Below are positions 1 to 8,322 of a stretch of DNA of 64,000 nucleotides, in pieces. The notes beneath the pieces were generated by a model. That model worked only from the letters and a program-made list of their open reading frames with translations, did no database searches and had not been told where the DNA came from. Both the position numbers and the translations under genes were made by a program. Origin of the DNA: Planobispora longispora (GTDB taxonomy: Bacteria > Actinomycetota > Actinomycetes > Streptosporangiales > Streptosporangiaceae). Within the stretch, counting starts at the first letter, position 1. Every line of letters begins with the position of its first letter. The stretch lies in contig NZ_BOOH01000033.1 in assembly GCF_016863135.1 (NCBI RefSeq), positions 140,077 to 204,076 on the forward strand, in the 5' to 3' direction.

Positions 1-104
1 TGGAGCAGATCCGCGGGCAGGCCGAGCGCACCAAGGCGGCGCTCCTCGCCGAGGCGGGGAAGGGCCCCACCCAGAAGAACCAGAAGAACCAGAAGAAGCA
101 GTGA
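1..104 (+). CDS. C-terminal fragment of an unidentified protein
   Basis: An open frame enters from the left edge and ends at TGA 102-104, leaving about 33 residues. The visible tail has a charged, probably helical stretch (EQIRGQAERTKAALLAEAG) followed by a Lys/Asn/Gln repeat (QKNQKNQKKQ). The gene's domain lies outside the window, so no function can be given. The tail looks disordered. Third codon positions are mostly G/C except in the short repeat. Confidence 0.55.
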   Translation, partial: EQIRGQAERTKAALLAEAGKGPTQKNQKNQKKQ

Positions 105-208
105 CCACGGATCAGAAGAAGCAGTGGACCACGGAACGGTGACCCGAAAAGAGGTGACATGTCCGTCACGGGTGACATGATCACCGGGAAACCGAGAAGG
201 AAGACACC

Positions 209-691
209 GTGATCCGGATAGAACTGACCGCTCCCGGCGGGCCGTACCCCGCCGGGAAGCCGGTCCCCGTGACCGTGTCCGTCGTCAGCACGTCGGACGT
301 GCTGCTCGTCGGCGTCCTCGACGGCTCGGAGGACGGCAGCCGCTACCCCCGTTACCGTCCCACGGTCTCGCTCGGCGGCCGGGTCGTCGCCGCCCCGCCC
401 GCCCCGGAGGACCCCCTCGTCGGCCCCCTGCGGCTCTCCGATTTCGTCCGGCTGGCGCCCGGCGAGCCGTACGACCCCTGCACGACCCGGACGCTGGCGA
501 CCTTCGAGACCTTCGTCCCGGACGGCCCCGGCTCCTACGCCTACGAGCTGACCCTCGACACCGAGAGCGACACCCCCGAGCAGTGGCTCGGCCGCGTCGG
601 CCAGACCGACGTCCCCGAGGTCCTGACCCTGGTCCGCGAGGTCCCCCGCCTCCGGATCACCTCCTCCCCCCTGGTCGTCGAGATCCGCTGA
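209..691 (+). CDS. Hypothetical protein, probably beta-rich
   Basis: This is a 160-residue protein with a GTG start, preceded by a GAGAAGGA ribosome-binding site about 9 bases upstream. It has no signal peptide and no membrane segment. Alternating hydrophobic and polar stretches (for example VPVTVSVVSTSDVLLVGVLDG near residues 20-40), with many Pro and Gly, suggest an immunoglobulin-like or other beta-sandwich fold. I do not recognise a named family. It stands alone between the gene at the left edge and the ECF sigma operon, with a gap of 105 bases on its left and about 240 on its right, so the context gives no functional hint. Confidence 0.6.
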   Translation: MIRIELTAPGGPYPAGKPVPVTVSVVSTSDVLLVGVLDGSEDGSRYPRYRPTVSLGGRVVAAPPAPEDPLVGPLRLSDFVRLAPGEPYDPCTTRTLATFETFVPDGPGSYAYELTLDTESDTPEQWLGRVGQTDVPEVLTLVREVPRLRITSSPLVVEIR

Positions 692-842
692 ACCGTCCGG
701 GCGGCCGCTCCCACTCGTCCCGGGCTCGCCTCCCCGTCCACCGCGTCGGCGAAGCCCGGCACGGTGGTGCCCGTGACGCCGCCTCCGCGTGCGGCTGGTC
801 GCGGAAGGCGATGAGAAGATGCGATCTCCGGCGTGCGCGCCG

Positions 843-871
843 GGAACCGGATGGCGGTGGACGGCGGAGTA
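843..871 (+). promoter_or_regulatory. Possible ECF-type autoregulatory promoter
   Basis: A GGAACC element (843-848) resembles the -35 box used by many ECF sigma factors. It is followed after 17 bases by GGAGTA. It lies just upstream of the ECF sigma gene and inside an unlikely long N-terminal extension of that reading frame, which favours the start at 935. The -10 part is weak, so this is only a candidate. Confidence 0.25.
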
Positions 872-934
872 GGGGGTGAGGGCGCGGACGCGCCCCGCGA
901 AAGGACCCCTTGCGATGACTGGACGAAACGGGTG

Positions 935-1525
935 GTGACCCTGTCGCTCCCCCAACGGGCGACGGAGCCCGCGCCGCCCCCGCCCTTCGACGACGCGGCG
1001 CTGATCGAGGCGTCGCTGGCGGATCCCGACCGGTTCGCCGTGCTGTTCGACCGGCACGCCGACGAGATCCACCGCTACGCCGCACAGCGGCTCGACGACG
1101 TCACCGTGGCCGACGACGTGACGGCCGAGACGTTCCTCGTGGCGTTCCGCAAACGCGCCCGCTACGACCTGGCCAGGCCCGACGCCCGGCCCTGGCTGTA
1201 CGGCATCGCCTCGAAGCTGATCTCCGGCCACCGCAGGGCCGAGACCCGCAGGCTCAAGGCGCTCGCCCGCCAGGCCCCGGAGCGGGCGACCGGTTTCGAG
1301 GAGCGCAGCGCGGAGCGGGTGACCGCCGACGGGCTCCGGCCCGCGCTGGCCGCCGCGCTGGCGAAGCTCGGCTCGGCGGAGCGCGAGCTGCTGCTCCTGG
1401 TCGCCTGGGCCGAGCTCAGCTACGAGGAGGCCGCCCAGGCGCTGGACATCCCGATCGGGACCGTGCGCTCCCGGCTCTCCCGCACCCGAACCAAGATCCG
1501 TCGCTCCCTGGAGTCGCGCCCATGA
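935..1525 (+). CDS. ECF-type RNA polymerase sigma factor
   Basis: This is a sigma-70 family extracytoplasmic-function protein of about 196 residues from the GTG at 935. The frame stays open further upstream, but the extra residues are Arg/Gly-rich and not sigma-like, so the start is inferred. Region 2 runs from about residue 18 (DAALIEASLADPDRFAVLF) through DDVTAETFLVAF. Region 4 with its helix-turn-helix is at about 130-190 (LSYEEAAQALDIPIGTVRSR). No zinc-binding anti-sigma is seen. The last base pair of codons overlaps the next gene in an ATGA arrangement, so the two are translationally coupled. This pairing with a CU044_5270-type membrane protein is common in actinomycetes. The activating signal is unknown. 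Confidence 0.9.
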   Translation: MTLSLPQRATEPAPPPPFDDAALIEASLADPDRFAVLFDRHADEIHRYAAQRLDDVTVADDVTAETFLVAFRKRARYDLARPDARPWLYGIASKLISGHRRAETRRLKALARQAPERATGFEERSAERVTADGLRPALAAALAKLGSAERELLLLVAWAELSYEEAAQALDIPIGTVRSRLSRTRTKIRRSLESRP

Positions 1526-2637
1526 ACAAGGATGAGATCCGGCTGGTGGCGGAGATCCGCCCGGACGCGCCGCCGTACGATCCCGAGGCGAAATCCGCGG
1601 CCCGGCGGGGGCTGGTCGCGGCGGCCGCCTCGAACCCGCCCGCGCGGTCGTCGTGGCGCAGGCCGCCGGTGCTGATGCTGGCCGGGGCGCTCGCGGCGGC
1701 CACGGCGGCGAGCGTGACCATCCTGGCCACCGGCTCCGGAGAAGGCCCGGAACGCGGGCCGGGGCGCGATCCGGCACGGGAGATCGTGGTGACCCTGCCG
1801 AAGCTCGCCCCCGTGTCGGCGGGCGAGGTGCTCGGCCGGGCGGCCCGGGCGGCCGTCCGGACCGACCTGGACCCGCGCGACGACCAGTTCCTCAAGGTCG
1901 AGTCGGAGACGATGTACGGAGCGTCGAGCGGCGGCGGCGTCCGCCACGACACCGGTGAGACCGTCCCCCAGTCCCGCTACCTCTACCGGACGAAGCGGGT
2001 GATCTGGCAGTCCGCCGACGGGACCAGGGACGGCGCGCTGCGCATCGAGCACCTGGAGCCGAGGGCCTACCCCGGCTGGCCGATCCCGCAGGAGGCCCAC
2101 CGGGAGGCCGGGATGGTCGAAACGCTCGCGCTGCGGGTCTGCGAGCCCCTCCCCGCGCACCTCCGCAGGGACTACGCGGCGCTGAAGCAGCTCCCCACCG
2201 ACGCCGAGGGCATGCGCGCCCGCCTCTACGCGGGCGTCTCCGAGGACGACGGCAAGGAGATCTCCCCGGACGAGGTCGCCTGGGAGCGGGTGGGCGAGAT
2301 GCTGCGGGAGACCTACATGCCCGCCGCGCAGCGGGCCGCGCTGTTCCGGGCCGCCGCGACGATCCCCGGGGTCGACGCGGTGGACGGCGCCGAGGACGCC
2401 GCGGGGCGCACGGGCATCGGGGTGGGCCGGACCGGACGGGACGGCGTCCGGGCGGATCTCATCTTCGATCCGGAGACCTACGAGCTGCTGGGCGAGCGCG
2501 GGGTCGTGGTGGACGAGAAGCTGGCCCAGGCCCCCGAGGGAAGCCTGGTCGCCTCCACCGCGCAGCTGTCCATCACCGTGGCGGACGGGGCTCCCGCCGT
2601 CGAGGACGAGGGCGGCGTGTCCTCGGACTGCGGCTGA
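1522..2637 (+). CDS. CU044_5270-family membrane-anchored protein, partner of the ECF sigma factor
   Basis: This 371-residue protein begins inside the sigma factor stop codon. It has a short cytoplasmic N-terminus (about 50 residues), one membrane segment near residues 50-72 (MLAGALAAATAASVTILATG), and a long extracytoplasmic region that starts with a charged linker. The layout (cytoplasmic tail, single helix, outer domain, next to an ECF sigma gene) matches the CU044_5270 family, whose members are thought to sense or restrain the sigma factor. That role is inferred from position; no anti-sigma motif is visible. The C-terminus has a Cys two residues before the end (SSDCG). Confidence 0.75.
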   Translation: MNKDEIRLVAEIRPDAPPYDPEAKSAARRGLVAAAASNPPARSSWRRPPVLMLAGALAAATAASVTILATGSGEGPERGPGRDPAREIVVTLPKLAPVSAGEVLGRAARAAVRTDLDPRDDQFLKVESETMYGASSGGGVRHDTGETVPQSRYLYRTKRVIWQSADGTRDGALRIEHLEPRAYPGWPIPQEAHREAGMVETLALRVCEPLPAHLRRDYAALKQLPTDAEGMRARLYAGVSEDDGKEISPDEVAWERVGEMLRETYMPAAQRAALFRAAATIPGVDAVDGAEDAAGRTGIGVGRTGRDGVRADLIFDPETYELLGERGVVVDEKLAQAPEGSLVASTAQLSITVADGAPAVEDEGGVSSDCG

Positions 2638-2799
2638 GGACGGGCGGGCCGGAGCATGCCGGGGTCGCCCGCACGGGCCATCCGACCGGGCCGCCCGCGC
2701 GCGGGGCGTCCGCCGGGCGGGAGCGCCGGGGCGGCGACCTGACCCTGTTTTGGCGCGGACTTGACGGGCTCCCCTGCATCATCAGGGAAGGCCTGAGGT

Positions 2800-3174
2800 A
2801 TGAGACCGATCGACGCGATCACCGGAACCGTCCTCGCCGCCGGGACCGCCGCACTCCTGCTCGCGGGGGGCGGCGCCGTCCAGGCGACGACCGGGACGGC
2901 CGCCGCCCGGGCCGCTTCCCCCACCACGGCCCCCAGCACGGCTCCCACCGCAGCTCCCACCAGCGCCCCCGCCGAGGAGATCACCTCGGAGAAGGCCGTG
3001 GAGATCGCCAGGCATCACGCGCCCGGGGCCGAGGTCGTCGGCGTCGAGCGCGTGCACGAGCAGGGGATCTGGACCTGGTGGGTCCGGATGGAGGAGGGAG
3101 TGTGGCGGTACGACCTCTACATCTCGACCAAGAGCGGGAGGGTCGTCAGATTGAAGATCAACTACAACTGGTGA
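2800..3174 (+). CDS. Secreted PepSY-domain protein
   Basis: This is a 124-residue protein with a signal peptide (residues 1-30, LAAGTAALLLAGGGAV core), then a Thr/Pro/Ala linker, then one PepSY domain (about 60-124). The domain shows the usual pattern: an alpha helix with EKAVEIARHHAPGAEV, then strands ending in YDLYISTKSGRVVRLKI. A GAGG ribosome-binding site sits immediately before the ATG. Its stop is 2 bases from the end of the convergent 3177-3698 gene. A paralogue with the same architecture lies at 11325-11690. PepSY domains usually inhibit peptidases or act in envelope sensing next to two-component systems; the specific role is unknown. Confidence 0.8.
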   Translation: MRPIDAITGTVLAAGTAALLLAGGGAVQATTGTAAARAASPTTAPSTAPTAAPTSAPAEEITSEKAVEIARHHAPGAEVVGVERVHEQGIWTWWVRMEEGVWRYDLYISTKSGRVVRLKINYNW

Positions 3175-3176
3175 CC

Positions 3177-3698
3177 TCAGTCGTGCAGCCGGTGCACCGG
3201 CGAGCCGTCCGCCGAGCACCACACCTCGATCTTGACGTCGGTCTCGTCCGACTCGAACTCGACGCGGACGCGGGCGGCGGGGCCGCGGTCCACGTCGTCC
3301 ACCCGGAAGCCCTGCGCGGGACTCCACGCCCGGAGCGTAACCAGGCCATCGTCGCACCGGGCGATCGTGCTCCCGCCCTCCGTGCCGATCACCCGGCTCC
3401 GGCCGGTGGACGGCCCGCCGGGCGGGGGCGCGGGGGTGGACGCGCCGGTGCGGGCGGGATCACCGGACGGGAGCGGGGTCTCGGGCGGGGTGGCCGCCGG
3501 GGAAGGCACGGCGGCGGGCCGGGACGCGGACGGGGTGGTGCGGGCGAGCGCCGCGGTCACCTCGGCGGAGGAGAGGGGACGGTGCGCGGAGGCCGTCAGC
3601 GGCTCCCCCAGAAAAGTGATCACCGCGACCCCCGCCCCGGTCGCGAGGGCACCGGTGACCAGCCATCCGGCCATGACGAGAGGGAGACGCCTGCGCAT
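3177..3698 (-). CDS. Hypothetical secreted or membrane-anchored protein
   Basis: This 173-residue protein has an N-terminal hydrophobic segment (residues 5-31, LVMAGWLVTGALATGAGVAV) that could be a signal peptide or an anchor. A Pro/Ser/Ala-rich spacer follows (about 55-100), then a C-terminal domain of about 70 residues rich in acidic and aromatic residues and containing two Cys (ARCDDG and VWCSADG) that could form a disulfide. It is divergent from the OmpR-type response regulator at 3802 and convergent with the PepSY gene. It may be the outer-surface input or a target of that two-component system, but this is inferred only from position. Confidence 0.6.
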   Translation of the reverse strand: MRRRLPLVMAGWLVTGALATGAGVAVITFLGEPLTASAHRPLSSAEVTAALARTTPSASRPAAVPSPAATPPETPLPSGDPARTGASTPAPPPGGPSTGRSRVIGTEGGSTIARCDDGLVTLRAWSPAQGFRVDDVDRGPAARVRVEFESDETDVKIEVWCSADGSPVHRLHD

Positions 3699-3722
3699 GC
3701 GCCCACCCTGCCACCCTCATCG

Positions 3723-3746
3723 CTAAGGCGGGGTTAAGGGGCCGAT
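3723..3746. promoter_or_regulatory. 11-bp-spaced direct repeats, candidate OmpR-family operator
   Basis: CTAAGG at 3723 and TTAAGG at 3734 are spaced exactly 11 bases, with a weaker GATAAC at 3744. OmpR/PhoB-type regulators typically bind tandem half-sites with 11-base spacing. The site lies in the roughly 100-base divergent gap between the secreted protein (start 3698) and the response regulator (start 3802), so autoregulation is plausible. A similar TTAGGG/GTTAGC pair with 11-base spacing lies before the PepSY gene at 11325. Confidence 0.35.
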
Positions 3747-3787
3747 AACGCGGTTCCGCGCCGGTTCCGCCATGGGCCCGGCGGGGC

Positions 3788-3801
3788 TAACGTGGCGGCA
3801 A
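3788..3801 (+). promoter_or_regulatory. Possible leaderless -10 element of the response regulator
   Basis: TAACGT (3788-3793) fits TANNNT and ends 8 bases before the ATG at 3802. There is no Shine-Dalgarno sequence between them. This spacing is what leaderless actinobacterial transcripts show. Confidence 0.3.
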
Positions 3802-4482
3802 ATGCCGAACTTGCTGCTCATCGAGGACGACCCCGCGATCCGCACCTCGCTCACGCGGGGCCTGCGCGACCGCGGCCACGCCGTGTCGTCCGCCCCCGCC
3901 GCCCTGGACGGCCTCCGCCTCGCCGTCGAGGAGCGCCCCGACCTCATCGTGCTCGACCTCGGCCTGCCCGACATGGACGGCCTGGACCTGCTGCGCATGC
4001 TCCGCGCGGTCAGCCGCGTCCCGGTGATCGTCGCCACCGCCAGGGACGGGGAGGCGCAGATGGTCGAACTGCTCGACGCGGGAGCCGACGACTACGTGGT
4101 CAAGCCGTTCAGCGCGGCCCAGATCGACGCCCGGGTCCGGGCGGTGCTCCGGCGGTCGGGCGAGAGCCGCGCCGACAGCTCGGTGACCGTGGGCGGCCTG
4201 CGGATCGACCCGCGCAGCCGGGAGGCGACCCTGGACGGCGCGCCGCTGGACCTCAGCCCCCGGGAGTTCGACCTGCTCCATTACCTGGCGGCCCGGCCGG
4301 GCGAGGTGGTCAGCAAGCGCGAGCTGCTCACCCACGTCTGGCAGATCCCGTACGGCGGCGCGGACAAGACCGTGGACGTCCACCTCTCCTGGCTCCGCCG
4401 CAAGCTGGGCGAGACGTCCGCCGAGCCCCGCTACCTGCAGACGGTGCGCGGCGTGGGCGTACGGCTGGCCGTGCCCTCGTGA
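3802..4482 (+). CDS. OmpR-family response regulator
   Basis: This 226-residue two-domain regulator has a receiver domain at residues 1-115 with the acidic pair in IEDD (9-10), the phosphoacceptor Asp52 in VLDLGLPDMDG and the conserved Lys101 in VKPF. The winged-helix output domain spans about 130-224 and ends with the typical RYLQTVRGVGVRL strand. The start at 3802 is chosen because the receiver domain begins there; ten further residues upstream lack conservation and a ribosome-binding site. The cognate kinase follows 43 bases downstream in the same direction. Direct repeats upstream suggest autoregulation. Confidence 0.92.
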   Translation: MPNLLLIEDDPAIRTSLTRGLRDRGHAVSSAPAALDGLRLAVEERPDLIVLDLGLPDMDGLDLLRMLRAVSRVPVIVATARDGEAQMVELLDAGADDYVVKPFSAAQIDARVRAVLRRSGESRADSSVTVGGLRIDPRSREATLDGAPLDLSPREFDLLHYLAARPGEVVSKRELLTHVWQIPYGGADKTVDVHLSWLRRKLGETSAEPRYLQTVRGVGVRLAVPS

Positions 4483-4525
4483 GAACGCGCGTGAAGGATC
4501 CCGCGAAGGTCCCGGCGAGGCGGCC

Positions 4526-5869
4526 ATGAGACGCTGGCTGGCCGTGCTGGTCGCGGCGACCACCTCGCTCGTCCTCATCGCGCTGCTGATCCCGCTCGCC
4601 CTGCTCGTCCGCACCGCCGCCGAGAGCGCCGCCGTGGACCGGGCGAGCGCCGAGGCGGAGTCGGTGGCCGTCGCCGTCGGCGCCCTGGGCGCCGCGGCCC
4701 CGGACGCCGGAGCCCCCGGCACCGGTCCCGCGGACCTGGAGACCCTGCGCCTCACCGTGGAGCGGGCCGCGCACCCCGCCACGGTCTTCCTCGGCGACGG
4801 CCGGGTCGTCGGCGCCCCCGCGCCCCGGTCCGCGGCGGTCGAGCTGGCGTCGCGGGGGCGCAGCGTCACCGCGGCGGTCCCGGGCGGCAGGGAGATCCTG
4901 GTCGCGGTGGCAGGCGCGCCCGGCGGCACGGCGGTGGTCCGGGTGTTCCTCGGTGACGGCGAGCTGGCCAGGGGCGTCACGCGGGTGCAGGCCGGATTGT
5001 CGGTGCTCGGGCTGGTCCTGGTCGGGCTGGGCATCCTGGTGGCCGACCGGCTGGCCCGCGCGGTGATCCGGCCGATCTCGTCGCTGGCGAAGGTGTCGCA
5101 CCGGCTCGCCGCCGGCGACATGACCGCCAGGACCGTGCCCGGCGGCCCGCCGGAGGTCCACGCGGTCGGCCTCGCGCTCAACCACCTCGCCGGGCGCATC
5201 ACCGGCCTCCTCGCCGAGGAGCGGGAGAACGCCGCCGACCTGTCCCACCGGCTGCGCACGCCGCTCACCGGACTGCGGCTGGAGGCCGAGTCCCTGTCCG
5301 ACCCGGACGAGGCGGCCAGGATCGAGGCCCGGGTGGACGCCCTGGAACGGGCCGTCACAGCGGTGATCACCGAGGCCCGGCGGCGGACGCGGGAGCGGCA
5401 GGAGTGCGACGCGGTGGCGGTGGCCCGGGACCGGGTGGCGTTCTGGTCGGTGCTCGCCGAAGACCAGGGGCGGACCGTGGAACTCGATCTCGCCCCGGGC
5501 CCGATTCCCGTCGCGGTCGCCGCCGACGAACTCGCCGCCTGCGTGGACGCCCTGCTGGGCAACGTGTTCGCGCACACCGGCGAGGGGGTCTCCCTCGGCG
5601 TCCGGCTGGCGCCCGCCCCGGGCGGCGCGGTGCTGACGGTCACCGACGCCGGGCCCGGGTTCGGGACGACCGCCCCGCTGGAGCGCGGCGAGAGCGGGGC
5701 CGGATCGACCGGGCTCGGCCTGGACATCGCCCGCCGTACGGCCGAGTCGTCGGGCGGCGCGGTCACCCTCGGCGCGTCCCCGGAGGGCGGGGCGAGCGTG
5801 TCCCTGTTCCTGGCCGCCCCCCGCCCGGCCCAGGCGCGGCCCTGCGCCAAGCCCCGTCCCGTCGTGTGA
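4526..5869 (+). CDS. Membrane sensor histidine kinase
   Basis: This 447-residue kinase is paired with the upstream OmpR-type regulator. Membrane segments lie at about 8-29 and 157-175 and enclose an extracytoplasmic sensor of about 125 residues rich in Ala/Pro. A HAMP region (about 176-228) leads to a dimerisation domain with the phosphoacceptor His241 in LSHRLRTPLTGL. The ATPase domain has an N-box at about 345 (GNVFAHTGEG), a G1 box (DAGPGFG, about 374) and a G2 box (GLGLDIA, about 397). The sensor domain is short and of no recognised type. The nearby PepSY and secreted proteins suggest an envelope or cationic-peptide type of signal, but that is inference. Confidence 0.9.
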   Translation: MRRWLAVLVAATTSLVLIALLIPLALLVRTAAESAAVDRASAEAESVAVAVGALGAAAPDAGAPGTGPADLETLRLTVERAAHPATVFLGDGRVVGAPAPRSAAVELASRGRSVTAAVPGGREILVAVAGAPGGTAVVRVFLGDGELARGVTRVQAGLSVLGLVLVGLGILVADRLARAVIRPISSLAKVSHRLAAGDMTARTVPGGPPEVHAVGLALNHLAGRITGLLAEERENAADLSHRLRTPLTGLRLEAESLSDPDEAARIEARVDALERAVTAVITEARRRTRERQECDAVAVARDRVAFWSVLAEDQGRTVELDLAPGPIPVAVAADELAACVDALLGNVFAHTGEGVSLGVRLAPAPGGAVLTVTDAGPGFGTTAPLERGESGAGSTGLGLDIARRTAESSGGAVTLGASPEGGASVSLFLAAPRPAQARPCAKPRPVV

Positions 5870-5910
5870 CGCCCGGGGCACCGCCGCCGGCGTCGCGATC
5901 CCCGCCCCGG

Positions 5911-5962
5911 TTCAGACGGACGGTTCAGGCGGGCGGTTCAGGCGGGCGGTTCAGGCGGACAT
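5911..5962. repeat. Four 13-bp tandem copies containing the kinase stop codon
   Basis: Four units of 13 bases (TTCAGGCGGGCGG type) start at 5911, 5924, 5937 and 5950. The last unit includes the stop codon of the minus-strand kinase gene (5951-5953). Each unit carries TCA, which reads TGA on the minus strand. Because 13 is not a multiple of three, the copies place a stop in each of the three frames. Confidence 0.85.
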
Positions 5963-7990
5963 GGCGACGGCCTCGTCCCGGACTCGGCTGGCGGCGGGCA
6001 AGGTGAAGGCGAAGCAGGCGCCGTGGGCGTCGGCGGGGTTGTCGCGGGCGGTGATGGTGCCGCCGTGGCGTTCGACGATGCGCTTGCAGATCGTCAGGCC
6101 CAGGCCCGTGCCGGCGTAGCCGGCGGCCCGGTGGGCGCGGTGGAAGTTGCCGAAGATCGCTTCATGCTGGCCGGGCGGGATGCCGACGCCGTTGTCGCAG
6201 ATCTCCACCCGGACCAGGCCGTCCGCGGTGCGGGCGGAGCGGATGGCGATGTGCGGGACGGCATCCGGCCGGGTGTATTTGAGGGCGTTGCCGACCAGGT
6301 TCTCCACCAGCTGGCGCAGCAGCACCGGGTCGGCGTGCACGTCCTGCAGGTCGCCGACGGTGAAGCGGGGCCGGGGCCTCGCGTCCCCGGCAGGCGTGTC
6401 GGCGCGGGCGGTGATGATCTCGGTGACCAGATCGCGCAGGCGCACGTCCCGCGGTGCGAGGCTCGCGTCCCGCGCGGTGGTGTAGGCGAGCAGGTCGTTG
6501 ATCAGATGGCGCATGCGGAGGGCGGCGCGGCGGATCCGGACCAGGCCGTCGGCGATGTCGGGCTGGGCCGGGTGGCGGGCGGCGACGTCGTTCACCCGGT
6601 CGGCCCAGCCGTCGATCGTGGTGAGCGGGTTGATCAGGTCGTGGGCGACGACCCCGGCGAACGCCGCCAGCTCGTCGCGGTGGCGGCGGTCCCCGGTGAC
6701 GTCGCGCAGGACCACCACGGCGCGGCGGTCGGGAGGGTCACCGTCCGAGATGGGCGTGGCGTTCACGCTGACGGTGACGCCTTCGGGAACGGACCGGTCG
6801 TTCACCACCACGTCCATGTCCTGCACGTGCTGCCCGGCCAGGGCCCGGACATGGGGCAGCTCCTCCGCGGCCAGCGGCCTGCCGTCGGGGTGGAACAGGC
6901 CGTAGTGGCCGGGATCCCGGGCGATCGTGGAGCCGTGGCCGGCGCCCAGCAGCCGGTGGGCGGCCGAGTTGCCCAGCACCATCCGGTCCCGGGAGTCGAC
7001 CACGATCACACCCTCGGCCATGGAGTCCAGGATCGTGGACAGCAGCCTGGCCTGCGCGCAGGCCTCCTGCTGGGCGGTGGTGGCCCTGCGCGTCAGCGTC
7101 TCGCGTTCGGCGCGGGTGAGGCTCAGGGCCAGTCCGACGAGGGTGACCAGGCCGATGAACGTCTGCACGACCAGGGCCCGGGCGGCGGGCCCCTCCATGA
7201 CGGCCAGCGGGCCCTCACCGCGCATGGTGAAGCCGACCGCGATCGCGCTGACGAGCAGGCTGTGCAGGGTCACGAACGTGAGGCCGCACCGCATCGCCGC
7301 CCACACCGTGAACGTCATCAACGAGAACGCCAGCGGCACGCCCTGAGTGCCGAACACCGCGCAGTAGGCCGCGACCGCCCCCGCCACCAGGGCGGCGCGC
7401 TCGGCCGGCGGCCCGGCGCCGGGCGCGGCCCGCGCCCGCCGCGCCGACCGGCCGCCGAGCGCCCCGTACAGGCTCAGCCCCGCCGAACCGACCACCACGA
7501 CGCCGACCAGGTCGCGGGCCAGCCAGACGGCGGTGGCGGGCCACGACCACGATCCGGCCTGCAGCCACGCCGCAGCGGTCCCGAGGACGGCGCCGCAGGC
7601 GCCGGCCACCGCCGCGGCCAGCACGAAGCTCCGCAGGTCGGCCAGGCCCGTGAACGGCTCGCCGCCGGCCGCCGGCCGGTGCGACCGGCCCCATAGCCGG
7701 GCGAACACCAGTGCCTGGATGACGGTGGTCGCGGTGAAGGCCGCGACCAGCGGAACGGGGTCGCCGGCGGCGAGGTTGACGGCCGCGGACGTGACCGCCA
7801 GCGCCACCAGGTCCGTCCGCAGCCGTCGCGCGTCGGGCGAGGTGGCCACCCATACCGCCATGACACCGGCGGCGGGCCAGATCAGGCTGAGATGATCGGC
7901 GTCCATGAGGGTCAACCGGCCCACCCACTGCGCCCCCAGGTACAGGCAGGCGAACCCGGCTACGCGTCGCACCATCGCGGCCGGCGTCAT
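5951..7990 (-). CDS. MASE1-PAS hybrid-less sensor histidine kinase
   Basis: This 679-residue kinase starts at 7990, where AAGGAGGG sits 7 bases before the ATG. The frame stays open 50 codons upstream, but those codons are Arg/Gly-rich and lack a signal. The N-terminal 295 residues hold about eight to nine hydrophobic segments of MASE1 type. A PAS domain follows at about 313-438 (DSMAEGVIVVDSRDRMVLGN). The dimerisation helix has His450 in VVAHDLINPLTT, and the ATPase domain has Asn568 (VGNALKY), DNGVGI (599) and GTGLGL (627). The gene is an orphan kinase with no response regulator beside it. The STAS protein upstream on the same strand may belong to the same signalling route. Confidence 0.9.
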   Translation of the reverse strand: MTPAAMVRRVAGFACLYLGAQWVGRLTLMDADHLSLIWPAAGVMAVWVATSPDARRLRTDLVALAVTSAAVNLAAGDPVPLVAAFTATTVIQALVFARLWGRSHRPAAGGEPFTGLADLRSFVLAAAVAGACGAVLGTAAAWLQAGSWSWPATAVWLARDLVGVVVVGSAGLSLYGALGGRSARRARAAPGAGPPAERAALVAGAVAAYCAVFGTQGVPLAFSLMTFTVWAAMRCGLTFVTLHSLLVSAIAVGFTMRGEGPLAVMEGPAARALVVQTFIGLVTLVGLALSLTRAERETLTRRATTAQQEACAQARLLSTILDSMAEGVIVVDSRDRMVLGNSAAHRLLGAGHGSTIARDPGHYGLFHPDGRPLAAEELPHVRALAGQHVQDMDVVVNDRSVPEGVTVSVNATPISDGDPPDRRAVVVLRDVTGDRRHRDELAAFAGVVAHDLINPLTTIDGWADRVNDVAARHPAQPDIADGLVRIRRAALRMRHLINDLLAYTTARDASLAPRDVRLRDLVTEIITARADTPAGDARPRPRFTVGDLQDVHADPVLLRQLVENLVGNALKYTRPDAVPHIAIRSARTADGLVRVEICDNGVGIPPGQHEAIFGNFHRAHRAAGYAGTGLGLTICKRIVERHGGTITARDNPADAHGACFAFTLPAASRVRDEAVAMSA

Positions 7991-8322
7991 CGTCGGCCCT
8001 CCTTCCCGGCCCTCCCCTTCGCCGCCCGCGCGGTCCGGGCGGCCCTCGCGCGAGACCGCGCCGGTCACCGGTCGACAGCCGGCGTCCCCGGGCCGCACGT
8101 GCGCCGTCCTGACGCGGCGGGTCCGCGCCCGACCACGCATAGGGCGTTCCCGCCCTCGCCTTCATCACGGCCGATATACGGAATCTCTCCACAAAAATGG
8201 ATAAATCCGTATCAATTGGTGCATCCCGCCGGGCATGGAACCGCAGACCGCCCCCGGACGCACGGGGGCGCACACACGCCCCGGAGGCGATCAGGGGCGC
8301 CGCCGAGGAGGGGTCCCCGCCC
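7991..8322. other. Intergenic region with an imperfect dyad
   Basis: This gap of about 330 bases separates the STAS gene (stop at 8323) from the kinase (start at 7990), both on the minus strand. Its AT-rich part holds an inverted repeat, ATACGGA (8176-8182) and TCCGTAT (8206-8212), with inner TCCA/TGGA arms. It could be an operator for the kinase gene or a weak terminator for the STAS gene. No coding frame was convincing here. Confidence 0.4.

Noticed and set aside
3787..5850. Minus-strand frame of 687 codons
   Set aside because: It is antisense to the response regulator and kinase genes, whose domains and catalytic residues are intact.
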